Positions 46,591-55,564 of a stretch of 64,000 nt of DNA are shown here, one piece after another. Positions within the stretch are counted from its first letter, which is position 1, and every line of letters starts with the position of its first letter. Both the position numbers and the translations under genes were made by a program. The stretch lies in the NCBI GenBank assembly GCA_000696115.1, contig JJOH01000003.1, positions 429,027 to 493,026 on the forward strand, written 5' to 3'. Below the pieces are notes generated by a model that was not told where the DNA came from, made no database searches, and saw only the letters and a list, made by a program, of their open reading frames with translations. This stretch comes from Streptomyces olindensis (GTDB lineage: Bacteria; Actinomycetota; Actinomycetes; Streptomycetales; Streptomycetaceae).

Positions 46591-47932
46591 CGGCCGCGTC
46601 CGGCCGCGTCACGGACAACTCCGCGACGTCGTCGGCCCGTCGGTAGACGCGCTCGGTGACCATGGCCCGGTCCCCGACGAACAGCTCGTACAGCGAGCCG
46701 TCGACGAGGACGCGTACCGTCAGCTCCTCGCCCGCCGGCACGGGGACGACGATCGGCGCCGCGGACCCCTGGCGGGGCCAGGCGTCCCGGTCCAGCGTGA
46801 CCGTGCCCTCGTCCGGATCGAGCAGGACGGTGAGCTCGGCACCCGAGGCGGAGCGCAGCAGACGCACGGTGGTGCGGCCGCGGGCGCTGACGGTCAGGTC
46901 GTACGCGTCCGGCAGCGCCGCCCGGCCCGGGGCGGTGACGAACGGCTCGGCCGCGCGCAGCCGGTCCAGCTCCGGGGCCGGGCTCACGCGCAGCGCCCCG
47001 TCCGGGTGGACGTCGACGACGCGGGGAGCGGTCAGCACTCCCGCCCAGTCGGCGTCGCCCTGGTCCCGGGCCTCCCAGGACCAGCCCCACATCAGGGCCC
47101 GGTCACGTTCCTGGAGCACCGCCGGCGCGTAGAAGTCGCGGCCGTGGTCGAGCCGGCCGCCCGCGCGGGCGGAGAAACCCAGGTCGGTGTCCAGATGGCC
47201 CGTCAGATACCCGGTGGTCCACGGGTGGCCGTCCCACAACGACACGACCAGCACCCACTCGCCCCCGCCCGTCGCGTACAGCTGCGGGCACTCCCAGCCG
47301 GTGGCCCGGTCGCCGAAGGCCCCGCGGGCGGCCGGGTCGTGGCCGTCCAGGAGCACCCCGGCGAACCGCCAGTCGGTCAGGTCGTCGCAGTCGTACAGCA
47401 GGACGGACGGGGTGCCGTCGCCGTGACCGGCACCGACGAGTGCCCAGCGCCGGCCCTCGTGCCGGAAGACGAACGGGTCGCGGAACATGACCACGTCCAG
47501 CCCCTCCGGCGGGCCTGTGACCACCGGCGTGGGCAGGGGAGCCCACTCGGTCAGCGCGGGGTCCTCCGGGTCCGCCGCCCGGGCCAGGCAGATCGCGCCG
47601 AGGCCGGTGTGGTGCCGGTCGACGCCGGTGTAGACGGCCGTCGGCACGCCCCCGTCGTCGACGACGCACCCCGACCAGCAGCCCGACTCGTCCGGGCCGC
47701 CCGGTGTCGGGGTGAGCGCGATCGGGTGGTGCTCCCAGCGGGCGAGGTCGGGGCTGGAAGCGTGTCCCCAGTGCACGTTGGCGTGCACCGGGGCGTCCGG
47801 GTTGTGCTGGTAGAAGAGGTGGTAGCGGCCGCGCCAGCGGAAGGGACCGTTCGGGTCGTTCATCCAGTGGGCGGGCGGGCGGACCCGGAAGCGCGGGGCG
47901 TGCGGGTCCTGCGGGGGAGCGGCGAGGCTCAA
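46553..47932 (-). CDS. Glycoside hydrolase family 32 (intracellular beta-fructosidase)
   Basis: A 459-residue enzyme without a signal peptide. The GH32 nucleophile is in HWMNDPNGPFRWRGRYHLFY, the transition-state stabiliser in VMFRDPFVFRHEGRRW and the acid/base in GWECPQLYATGGGEWV. A C-terminal beta-sandwich completes it. It probably cleaves imported fructo-oligosaccharides or sucrose. The start is a rare TTG at 47932, overlapping the stop of the permease gene (TTGA). It is the last gene of a four-gene operon with an ABC importer. Confidence 0.92.
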   Translation of the reverse strand: MSLAAPPQDPHAPRFRVRPPAHWMNDPNGPFRWRGRYHLFYQHNPDAPVHANVHWGHASSPDLARWEHHPIALTPTPGGPDESGCWSGCVVDDGGVPTAVYTGVDRHHTGLGAICLARAADPEDPALTEWAPLPTPVVTGPPEGLDVVMFRDPFVFRHEGRRWALVGAGHGDGTPSVLLYDCDDLTDWRFAGVLLDGHDPAARGAFGDRATGWECPQLYATGGGEWVLVVSLWDGHPWTTGYLTGHLDTDLGFSARAGGRLDHGRDFYAPAVLQERDRALMWGWSWEARDQGDADWAGVLTAPRVVDVHPDGALRVSPAPELDRLRAAEPFVTAPGRAALPDAYDLTVSARGRTTVRLLRSASGAELTVLLDPDEGTVTLDRDAWPRQGSAAPIVVPVPAGEELTVRVLVDGSLYELFVGDRAMVTERVYRRADDVAELSVTRPDAAVTGWALVPPTRG

Positions 47933-48783
47933 CGGTTGACTCCAGCGGAGGTGATGCCCTCACGCAGAGGGCGCTGGCCGACGACGAACACGAGGACGGC
48001 GGGGATCATGGACAGCACGACACCGGCGAGGACGACGGAGATGGAGCCGGTGCCGAGGTTGCCCTGGAGGGAGACCAGGCCCAGCGGCAACGTGTAGTTC
48101 TGGCCCGACGTCTCCAGGATCAACGGCCGGAAGAACTCGTTCCAGTGGTAGTTGAAGGCCAGGACACCGACGATCGCGAGGCCGGGCGCGGCCAGCGGGG
48201 CGTACACGGACCGGAAGGTCCGCCAGGGCCCGGCCCCGTCCAGCATCGCCGCCTCGCCGAGATCCTTGGGCATGCCCAGGAAGTACTGCCGCATCAGGAA
48301 CGTGCCGAAGGCGGTCGGGAACGCCGGGATGATCAGCCCGAGCAGGGTGTCGGTCAGGCTCATCGACTTCAGCACCAGGAACACCGGCACGATGGTGACC
48401 TGCAACGGCACCATCATCGTCGCCAGGACGAGGCCGAACAGCGGCTTCTTGAAGCGGAACTCCAGCCGGGCGAAGGCGTATCCGGCCAGCCCGGCCGTGA
48501 TCATCTGGCCGATGGCGATGAGGCCCGTGACCAGGGTGGAGTTCAGCGCGAGCAGCCAGACGTCGATCTGGTCGAACACCCCGCGGTAGGCCTCGGTGGA
48601 GGGGTTCGCCGGGATCAGCTGCGGCGGCAGGTCGAACGCCTCGGCGGGGGTGCGCAGCGAGGTGGAGACGGTCCACACCACCGGGCCGAGGGTGAGCAGC
48701 GCGCACACGGCCAGCCCGGCGATCCGCGCCCAGGGCGCGAGCCCGTGCCGCACGCGGCCGAAGGACAGGGTTGCTTGACTCAT
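47929..48783 (-). CDS. Carbohydrate ABC transporter permease (MalG-like)
   Basis: A 284-residue inner membrane protein with six hydrophobic segments. The EAA loop that contacts the ATPase is seen as LGEAAMLDGAGPWRTFRSVY. The first helix is ARIAGLAVCALLTLGPVVW. It pairs with the MalF-like permease encoded 17 bases upstream. No ATPase gene is present, which is normal for Streptomyces, where a shared MsiK ATPase serves many importers. The ATG at 48783 gives the family start. Confidence 0.92.
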   Translation of the reverse strand: MSQATLSFGRVRHGLAPWARIAGLAVCALLTLGPVVWTVSTSLRTPAEAFDLPPQLIPANPSTEAYRGVFDQIDVWLLALNSTLVTGLIAIGQMITAGLAGYAFARLEFRFKKPLFGLVLATMMVPLQVTIVPVFLVLKSMSLTDTLLGLIIPAFPTAFGTFLMRQYFLGMPKDLGEAAMLDGAGPWRTFRSVYAPLAAPGLAIVGVLAFNYHWNEFFRPLILETSGQNYTLPLGLVSLQGNLGTGSISVVLAGVVLSMIPAVLVFVVGQRPLREGITSAGVNR

Positions 48784-48800
48784 GGCAGGACTCACCCGGC

Positions 48801-49757
48801 TCACTGGTAGTGGACGAAACGCCGGCTGAGCCGGAACTGGAGGGCGGTGACCGCCATGATCAGCACGAACAGCAGCACACCCACCGCGGACGCCTCGCCG
48901 AAGCGGAGCTGCTCGAAGGCGTTCTCGTAGATGACCATCACGACCGTCCGGGTGGCGTCGCCCGGCCCGCCGTTGGTGAGGACGTAGGGCTGCTCGAAGA
49001 CCTGGAGCGCGTTGATGATGCCGACGACGGAGGCGACCAGCAGGGTCGGCGACAGCAGCGGCAGGGTGACGGACAGGTGCTTGCGCAGGCCCGTCGCGCC
49101 GTCCAGGGCGGCGGCCTCGTGGATCTCCTTCGGGATGTTGTTCAGCCCGCCGACGAACAGCAGGAACGAGAAGCCGAACTGCTGCCAGACGTAGACCAGG
49201 ACGACCGTCGCCATGGCCGCGTTCTCCGACGTCAGCCAGGGCACCGGCGCGATCCCGACGAAGCCGAGCAGCCAGTTGATCACTCCGAAGTCTTGGTTGA
49301 ACAGGTACTTCATCACCACCGAGATCGACGCGGCGGACAGCACCAGCGGAAAGAAGAACGCCGAGCGGAACACCGACCGCAGCCACACCGGCATGCGCCC
49401 GTTCACGGCCAGCGCCAGCGTCAGCGCGACGAGCAGTTGCAGTGCCACCGCGAACACCATGAACACCAGCGTGTTGCGGAAGGACACCAGCACGGTCTCG
49501 TCGCCGAACACCTCGCCGTAGTTGGCGAGCCCGGCGTAGCTCGGCGAGTCGATCACGTTCCAGTGGAAGAGGCTCAGCACCACCGAGCCGATGATCGGCA
49601 CGACCGTGAAGACGACGATGCCGACGATCGTCGGGGCCAGGAACAGGGTGGCGAGCAGCCGGGTGCCGCGGTCGCGGGCCGGGGGCCGCTTCGGCGTCGG
49701 CGACGGCGGCGTCCCGGGCTCTGCCGCCCGCGCGGGCGGTATCTGGGTGTTCGTCAT
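48801..49757 (-). CDS. Carbohydrate ABC transporter permease (MalF-like)
   Basis: A 318-residue membrane protein with six hydrophobic segments after a proline-rich cytoplasmic leader of about 30 residues. The EAA loop is IHEAAALDGATGLRKHLSVT. It begins inside the stop of the solute-binding protein gene (ATGA) and forms the importer channel with the MalG-like subunit. The likely substrate, a fructan oligosaccharide, is inferred from the two GH32 genes. Confidence 0.92.
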   Translation of the reverse strand: MTNTQIPPARAAEPGTPPSPTPKRPPARDRGTRLLATLFLAPTIVGIVVFTVVPIIGSVVLSLFHWNVIDSPSYAGLANYGEVFGDETVLVSFRNTLVFMVFAVALQLLVALTLALAVNGRMPVWLRSVFRSAFFFPLVLSAASISVVMKYLFNQDFGVINWLLGFVGIAPVPWLTSENAAMATVVLVYVWQQFGFSFLLFVGGLNNIPKEIHEAAALDGATGLRKHLSVTLPLLSPTLLVASVVGIINALQVFEQPYVLTNGGPGDATRTVVMVIYENAFEQLRFGEASAVGVLLFVLIMAVTALQFRLSRRFVHYQ

Positions 49758-51163
49758 ACCTCACGCTCCATGGCCTTCTCCAGATCGCCCTGCATCCGGC
49801 GCAGCGCGGGTCGCACCGAGCGCGGCGAGGCCAGGGCCGTGCCCGTGTGCTTCAGCAGCACCTGCTCGACCTCGGCGACCTGCGGCGGCGCCGGGATCGG
49901 CCCCGTGTCGGGGAAGCGGTCGAGGGTGTCGTAGAAGACCGGCCAGTGCGCCGGGCCGGTCTTCTCATAGCGGTCGGCGGTCAGCAGCGAGCGGCGGGCC
50001 GGGGTCGTCTGGTTCGTGGCGAACAGCCGCTCCAGGGTGTCCTTGCGGGCGGCGTACTTGATGAACTCCCACGCCTCGTCCTGCATCGTCGAGGTGCGCA
50101 GCAGCGCGTAGCCGGCCGCCCCGTACTGCATGCGCTGGGTGCGCCAGCGCGGGAAGTACTGCACGTCGAAGCCGTCGCGGTCCATGCCCGCCAGGTGCAG
50201 GCCGCCCGCCCAGAAGCCGCCCGCCGGGGTGACCCCGACCCGGCCCGTGGAGAACACGCCGATGAGGTTCTGGCCGTTGCCGCCCTCGGGACGGGTGCAC
50301 AGGCCCTCCTGGATGAGGGAGGCCAGATAGTCGTAGACCTCCTCCACCCGGTCGTGCGTGGCCTGCGGCGTCGTCCAGCGGAAACCCCCGCCGCGGCCCG
50401 CGCGCTGCCCGGCTGGGTAGAAGCCGTCCCACAGCCACTGCCCGCCGGGCGCCTTCGACTCGGCGAGCAGGTTGGTGTCGTTGGCGAACAGCCAGGGCAC
50501 CACGCCGCCCCACAGCCGGTTCGTCCAGAAGTACGGCGTGAAGCGGGAGCCGCCCGTCCTCTTCATGTCCCGCAGCAGCGCCGTGAAGTCGTCGCGGGTC
50601 CAGTCCGCCGGCGGGAACGCGGCGCCCGCCCGCTTCAGCACCTGCCGGTTGAAGTACATGTCGGCCGCGTTGAACTCCACCGGCAGCTGGTAGAGGCTGC
50701 CCTCGTACATCATCGACTCCACCAGTGAGGGGTGGACGTCGGCGAAGTACTCCTTCAGCTCGGCCGCGTCCCGCTTCACCCACTTGTCCAGGGCCACGCC
50801 GAGGCGCTGCGCGAACAGCTGCACGCCCTCGGTGGCGACGTAGACGAGGTCGGGGGCGGTGCCCGCCGCGACCTGGGTGAGGATCTTCGCGAAGAAGTCC
50901 GACCAGTCGACGGCCTGGACCGCGTTGATGCGGAGCTTGATGTCGGGGTGCAGCTCGGCGAAGCCCTCCTGGAGCGTGCGGATGGCCTCCGGCCCGTAGG
51001 CGGGGCCCAGTGTGGCGACGACGAGGGAGCCGTCGTCCCGGCCGGGGATGTCGGCTCCGGTGAGCCGGTCCCAGCTCGCGGCGGTGCCCGCCAGGGCGGC
51101 GGCCCCCGCGCCGTAGGCGCCGTACCGCAACAGGGCGCGGCGGGTGAGGTGCGAGTCGGTCAT
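49754..51163 (-). CDS. Extracellular sugar-binding protein (Tat-exported)
   Basis: A 469-residue family 1 solute-binding protein. The N-terminus MTDSHLTRRALLRYGAYGAG carries a twin-arginine signal and a hydrophobic stretch; no lipobox cysteine is seen. The mature part has YQLPVEFNAADMYFNRQVLK and GRVGVTPAGGFWAGGLHLAG, typical of these receptors. It is the first gene of the operon with the two permeases and GH32. LacI-like sites lie directly upstream in the divergent promoter. Confidence 0.9.
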   Translation of the reverse strand: MTDSHLTRRALLRYGAYGAGAAALAGTAASWDRLTGADIPGRDDGSLVVATLGPAYGPEAIRTLQEGFAELHPDIKLRINAVQAVDWSDFFAKILTQVAAGTAPDLVYVATEGVQLFAQRLGVALDKWVKRDAAELKEYFADVHPSLVESMMYEGSLYQLPVEFNAADMYFNRQVLKRAGAAFPPADWTRDDFTALLRDMKRTGGSRFTPYFWTNRLWGGVVPWLFANDTNLLAESKAPGGQWLWDGFYPAGQRAGRGGGFRWTTPQATHDRVEEVYDYLASLIQEGLCTRPEGGNGQNLIGVFSTGRVGVTPAGGFWAGGLHLAGMDRDGFDVQYFPRWRTQRMQYGAAGYALLRTSTMQDEAWEFIKYAARKDTLERLFATNQTTPARRSLLTADRYEKTGPAHWPVFYDTLDRFPDTGPIPAPPQVAEVEQVLLKHTGTALASPRSVRPALRRMQGDLEKAMEREV

Positions 51164-51175
51164 CGTGTCAGGGGC

Positions 51176-51189
51176 CTAACTCGTGTTAG
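51176..51189. promoter_or_regulatory. LacI-type operator, site 1
   Basis: CTAACTCGTGTTAG has 5-base arms and the central CG typical of LacI-family operators; one inner pair is mismatched. It lies 13 bases upstream of the solute-binding protein start. Confidence 0.6.
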
Positions 51190-51254
51190 CCGTGGGTTGA
51201 TGCCCCAGATGATGTGAGCGCGACGAGAACCTGTCAAGGCGTGCGACCGCTTGA

Positions 51255-51270
51255 CCTTTAACGAGTTAGG
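51255..51270. promoter_or_regulatory. LacI-type operator, site 2
   Basis: Read on the minus strand, CCTAACTCGTTAAAGG shares CCTAACTCG with site 1; the second half is weaker. It lies 54 bases before the exported GH32 gene, so both divergent units can be controlled together. Confidence 0.5.
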
Positions 51271-51323
51271 TCCGAAAGTCCTGAAGCCATGAGCCGATGT
51301 CTCCGACAGGAGGAACGAGTGTG

Positions 51324-52865
51324 ATGGGCGGGATCACCAGGAGAGCGCTGTTCGCCGGGTCGGCCGTGGGGGCCGCCGGGGCCCTGCTGCCCGCGGCGGG
51401 CCCGGTCGCGGCCAAGCCCCGTACGGGGGGCGCGAGTTACCGCGCCGCGTACCACTTCACGGTCCCCGAGCAGTGGAAGAACGACCCGCAGCGCCCGGTC
51501 TGGATCGACGGGGAGTACCACTACTACTACCTCCACAACGCCGACTACCTCGCCGGGGAGATCGGCACCGCCTGGCGGCTGGCCACCAGCCGTGACCTGG
51601 TCTCCTTCACCGACCGGGGCATCGCCGTACCCAAGGACACCACCCCCAACGGCGACGTCTGGTCCGGCTCGGCGGTGGTCGACAGCGGGAACACGGCGGG
51701 CTTCGGGGCGGGCGCGGTCATCGTCCTGGCCACCATGTCCCCGCACGACGGCCCGGCCGACCAGGCCCAGTACCTGTACTACTCCACCGACGGCGGCCGC
51801 ACGTTCACCCCGCACGGCACCGACCCGGTGCTGCCCAACCCGGGCGTGCGCGACTTCCGCGACCCCAAGGTGATCCGCGACGAGGAACGCGGCCGGTGGG
51901 TGATGACCCTCGCCGAGAACGACAAGGTGGGCTTCTACCACTCCGCCGACCTCAAGTCCTGGACCTACGTGAGCGGTTTCGTGCACGGTGGCATCGGGGT
52001 GCTGGAGTGCCCCGACCTGTTCCGCATCCGCGCCGCGGACGGCACGGCGAAGTGGGTGCTGGGCGTGAGCGCCAACGGCAAGGGCGCCGGGCTGCCGAAC
52101 ACGTACGCCTACTGGACGGGCTCCTTCGACGGCAGCGCCTTCACCGCCGACGCGGCGGATCCCCAGTGGCTCGACCACGGCTGGGACTGGTACGGGGCCG
52201 TCACCTTCGACAAACGGGGCGCCGACGGCAGGCTCGACGAGAGCACCCGCTACGCGATCGGCTGGCTGAACAACTGGGACTACGCCCACATCACGCCGAC
52301 GATCGACAGCGACGGCTTCAACGGCACCGACTCGATCGTCCGCGAGGTGAGGCTGGAGCGCGGCGGTGACGGCACGTACCACCTGGCGTCCAGGCCGGTC
52401 GCCGCGCTCGACCGGTACGTCTCGCGCACCGTGCGGCTCGGCGACCTTGCGGTGGAGGGCACCCGCCTCCTCGAACACCGCGGCACAGCCTACGAGTTGA
52501 CCTGCGAGATCACCTGGGAGCAGGCGGCGGGCGCGGGCGTACAGCTGCGGCGTTCCCCGGACGGCGTGCGGCACATCGACGCGGGGATCCACCGCGACTA
52601 CGCGTTCCTCAACCGCCGCCCCTCGGTGTCGCCCGACATGACCGGCCGCTGGCAGGAGAGCCGCAGCCCCTTCGACCCGGCCCGGCGCGCGGTGCGGCTG
52701 CGCATCCTGGTCGACCGCACCTCCGTGGAACTGTTCGTCGACGACGGCCGGTACACGCACTCGTCGGCGGCCTTCCCCTACCTGGTCGACACCGGGCTCG
52801 CGCTGTTCACCATCGACGGGAAGGCCGTGTTCCGGGACGTCGTGATCCGCGAGTTCAGGGTGTGA
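51324..52865 (+). CDS. Exported glycoside hydrolase family 32 (levanase-like)
   Basis: A 513-residue exported enzyme. A signal with twin arginines (GGITRRALFAGSAVGAAGAL) ends near AAKPR. The nucleophile motif is the levanase-like variant EQWKNDPQRPVWIDGEYHYY, the stabiliser is in GVRDFRDPKVIRDE and the acid/base in GVLECPDLFRIR. A C-terminal beta-sandwich (about 370-513) follows. The WKNDPQRP form is known from levan-degrading Streptomyces enzymes, including levanbiose-releasing ones. The ATG at 51324 and GTG at 51321 share AGGAGGA. It would feed the divergent importer operon. Confidence 0.9.
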   Translation: MGGITRRALFAGSAVGAAGALLPAAGPVAAKPRTGGASYRAAYHFTVPEQWKNDPQRPVWIDGEYHYYYLHNADYLAGEIGTAWRLATSRDLVSFTDRGIAVPKDTTPNGDVWSGSAVVDSGNTAGFGAGAVIVLATMSPHDGPADQAQYLYYSTDGGRTFTPHGTDPVLPNPGVRDFRDPKVIRDEERGRWVMTLAENDKVGFYHSADLKSWTYVSGFVHGGIGVLECPDLFRIRAADGTAKWVLGVSANGKGAGLPNTYAYWTGSFDGSAFTADAADPQWLDHGWDWYGAVTFDKRGADGRLDESTRYAIGWLNNWDYAHITPTIDSDGFNGTDSIVREVRLERGGDGTYHLASRPVAALDRYVSRTVRLGDLAVEGTRLLEHRGTAYELTCEITWEQAAGAGVQLRRSPDGVRHIDAGIHRDYAFLNRRPSVSPDMTGRWQESRSPFDPARRAVRLRILVDRTSVELFVDDGRYTHSSAAFPYLVDTGLALFTIDGKAVFRDVVIREFRV

Positions 52866-52902
52866 GCGCCGGGGGCGAGGTCGTCCCGGACGGAGGCGGG
52901 TC

Positions 52903-53931
52903 TCAGGCGGCGGGCCGCCACCCCAGCGCCGGGCCGAGCTTCGTCGCCATGTCGGTGAGGATCTGCACGTAATCCTCGTGCGCGAAGGTGAACGGCAGCG
53001 CGAACGCCACCTCCTCCACCTCCCGGAACGCCGCGTGCCCGTGCAGCCGCTCGGTGATCTCCGCGGAGGTGCCGACCAGGTCCGGAGCGAACAGCATCCG
53101 GGCCGGACCCTGCGGTTCCGCCGTACGCGGGGTGCGCCGGGCGGCGTACTCCTCGTACCGGGCGCGCTGCTCGGGCGAGGCGGAGTCCGTCGGGATCACG
53201 ACCAGGCCCTGCGACACCCGGGCGGCCTCGCCCTCCGGGTGGGCGGCCCGGAAGGCCCGGATCTGGGCCAGCTGGATCTCCGCGAAGTCGTACGGGCCCT
53301 CGGGATCCTCGGCCTTCACGACGCTGCTGGTGAGGAGGTTCATGCCGTGCTCGCCCGCCCACCGGGCCGACCGCAGGCTGCCACCGCCGTACCAGAGGCG
53401 GCGGCCGAGGCCGGGGGCGTGCGGCTGCACCCGGTCCGAGAAGGTCTCGAAGCCCTCCACGCCCCGGAAATCCGTCGCCGGCTCGCCCCGCACGAAGCCC
53501 AGCAGCCGTTCCACCCGGCCGTAGCCGAAGTCCTCGGCGTCAGCCGTGTCCGGGTAGAGCGCGCCCTTGACCTGATCGAAGTGCATCGGCGGGCCGACGC
53601 TCACCCCCGGGTTGAGCCGGCCGCCCGACAGCAGGTCCACCGTGGCCAGGTCCTCCGCCAGCCGCAGCGGGTTCTCCCAGCCGAGCGGGATGACGGCCGT
53701 ACCGAGCTCGATGCGCCGCGTGCGCTGCGACGCCGCGGCCAGGACGGCGACGGGGGAGGAGATGCCGTACTGGAGGTGGCGGTGGCGCACCCACGCGCTG
53801 TCGAAGCCGAGGCGTTCCCCCAGTTCGATGATCTCCAGCGTGGATTCGTGGCCCCGGCGCGGGTCCGCCTCGTCGAACAGTCCGATGGTCAGGAAACCCA
53901 GCTTGCGCAGCGGTCGCGGAGTCGGTGGCAC
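52903..53931 (-). CDS. LLM class flavin-dependent oxidoreductase
   Basis: A 342-residue luciferase-like monooxygenase fold protein. The N-terminal KLGFLTIGLFDEADPRRGHE, the sheet-edge GFDSAWVRHRHLQYGISSPV and LNPGVSVGPPMHFDQVKG are typical of the family, which uses reduced FMN or F420. The C-terminal part has LFAPDLVGTSAEITERLHGH. The GTG start at 53931 has GGAGGG 6 bases upstream. A perfect 12-bp palindrome sits just before that. No partner reductase is adjacent; the substrate is unknown. Confidence 0.88.
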   Translation of the reverse strand: MPPTPRPLRKLGFLTIGLFDEADPRRGHESTLEIIELGERLGFDSAWVRHRHLQYGISSPVAVLAAASQRTRRIELGTAVIPLGWENPLRLAEDLATVDLLSGGRLNPGVSVGPPMHFDQVKGALYPDTADAEDFGYGRVERLLGFVRGEPATDFRGVEGFETFSDRVQPHAPGLGRRLWYGGGSLRSARWAGEHGMNLLTSSVVKAEDPEGPYDFAEIQLAQIRAFRAAHPEGEAARVSQGLVVIPTDSASPEQRARYEEYAARRTPRTAEPQGPARMLFAPDLVGTSAEITERLHGHAAFREVEEVAFALPFTFAHEDYVQILTDMATKLGPALGWRPAA

Positions 53932-53944
53932 GGACCCTCCATCA

Positions 53945-53956
53945 TTGAACGTTCAA
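53945..53956. promoter_or_regulatory. Perfect 12-bp palindrome TTGAACGTTCAA
   Basis: It lies 13 bases upstream of the LLM oxidoreductase start, close to the expected transcript start, so a repressor site is plausible. No regulator gene is adjacent. Confidence 0.45.
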
Positions 53957-54011
53957 GTGGCTACGTCCGTGCCAACCCGGCCGGGCCCCACACTGTTCCC
54001 GCCCCGGCGGA

Positions 54012-55517
54012 TCAGATCAGCGGGATCGTCACCTCGTCCTCGACCGGCGGGGCGAGTTCCTGGGCGCGGTTGCCGGTGGCCGCGTAGCAGCGCAGCCGGA
54101 CCGCCTCCGGGGAGACGTCCAGGCGCAGGAAGCACTTGAAGAACGGCGGGCTGTACGTCGCCGAGCTCGGCGAGAACAACGACGTGTAGATCTTCCGCAC
54201 GGGCAGCCGGAACCGCTTGGCCTTGTCGGGGCGGCGGCCGGTGCCGAGCAGACCGGCGACCAGCCGCACGCGCCGGGTGACCCGGGTCGAGGCGTGCGGC
54301 GTGCGCGCGGGCGTGATGCCGAGGCGCTCGGCGATCACCGCGGTCGCCTCCGCCTCGGTCAGCGTGAAGAAGCGGGGCATGCGCAGGCGGCGCCCGTAGA
54401 GCCGGCTGTAGAAGGCGAGCGAGTCGCCGCGCAGCGGGTAGCAGCGGAAGTCCCGCTCGGTGACGCCGGCGACGCCGACGCGGGGGATGGTGTGGGTGGC
54501 GTGCATGAACGCCCCGCCGCCGCCCGCGACCACGTACTGGAGGGTGCGCCCGTCGTCCAGCCGGACCGGATAGCGCTGGTAGTTGTGGATGTCGCCGCCG
54601 ATCGCCGCCACGTAGTGGTGCGCCGGGTCGCGGACGATCGCGTCGACGGTGCCGCCCCCCTCGATGGCGCACGGCTCGTGCCGGCCGTCCACGTACAGCG
54701 GCGAACCGGTGACCAGGATCTTCGGACGGGGACCCTGGGAGACCTCCCGCAGCCAGGCGCCCTGCTCGGCGTCGAGCGTGCCCAGCAGGCCGGTGTCGAT
54801 GCCGATGATCCGCACCGGCCCGGCGTCGATCGCCCAGTACGGGCCCGGCTGGACGGCCTGCTGGGCGGGGGCCGAGCGCATCGTCCGGGCCTCGGCGAGG
54901 CCCCGGCCGTCGTCCGGACGCGGCCGGTGCCACAGCAGCGAGCGCAGCCACGCCCGGGTCAGCGGACGCGGCCGGGGCTCAGGAGGCAGGGGCGGGGCGT
55001 CGTCACAGAAGACGCGCATGAAGCCGCCGAGATCCTCGTACCAGTCGTGATTGCCGGGTATCGCGTAGATCGGCGCCCGGTAATCCCGGTACGGTCGGAA
55101 GAACTTGGAGCCGTAGTCGTCCGCGCTGCCCACCGGGTAGATCACGTCACTGGCCATGATCGCGAAACTGGTGTCCTGACCGGTCCTCAGAAAGCCCGGC
55201 ACCACGGCGTACTGGGGGTCGTCGCCCTCGCCGGTGTCGCCGATGACCAGGAAGGAGAACCGGTCCGGGTCGTCACGCCGGATCACCTTGTCGGCCGGTG
55301 CGCCGGCGGCCTCGCGCTGTGCCACCCACCGGCCGCGAGTCCGCCCGGTGGGGTCGCCCAACCAGGAGGCCAGCACGCCGTTGCGGGCCGCCCACAGCAT
55401 CCTGGGGTCGAGCCAGGAGATCTTCTCGGTCCGCTGCGGCATCAGCCGCCGGTAGTCGCCGCGTTCGGCGGTGCCCCAGCCGGCGCCTTCGGCGGTATCG
55501 CGTGAGGAGTCAGACAC
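54012..55517 (-). CDS. Metallophosphoesterase
   Basis: A 501-residue calcineurin-like phosphoesterase. The metal ligands are in FLVIGDTGEGDDPQYAV, IMASDVIYPVGS, AIPGNHDWYEDLGG and AAIGGDIHNYQRYPVR. The last motif is GGDIH rather than GGHxH. N- and C-terminal extensions are large and lack a signal peptide, so it is probably cytoplasmic. The GTG at 55517 was chosen for the better family start; an upstream ATG would add 17 unlikely residues. The substrate is unknown. Confidence 0.87.
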   Translation of the reverse strand: MSDSSRDTAEGAGWGTAERGDYRRLMPQRTEKISWLDPRMLWAARNGVLASWLGDPTGRTRGRWVAQREAAGAPADKVIRRDDPDRFSFLVIGDTGEGDDPQYAVVPGFLRTGQDTSFAIMASDVIYPVGSADDYGSKFFRPYRDYRAPIYAIPGNHDWYEDLGGFMRVFCDDAPPLPPEPRPRPLTRAWLRSLLWHRPRPDDGRGLAEARTMRSAPAQQAVQPGPYWAIDAGPVRIIGIDTGLLGTLDAEQGAWLREVSQGPRPKILVTGSPLYVDGRHEPCAIEGGGTVDAIVRDPAHHYVAAIGGDIHNYQRYPVRLDDGRTLQYVVAGGGGAFMHATHTIPRVGVAGVTERDFRCYPLRGDSLAFYSRLYGRRLRMPRFFTLTEAEATAVIAERLGITPARTPHASTRVTRRVRLVAGLLGTGRRPDKAKRFRLPVRKIYTSLFSPSSATYSPPFFKCFLRLDVSPEAVRLRCYAATGNRAQELAPPVEDEVTIPLI

Positions 55518-55564
55518 CGGTGCACCGTAACAATCGATCTCCGGGCCGCCCGCGGGCGGGCTCC

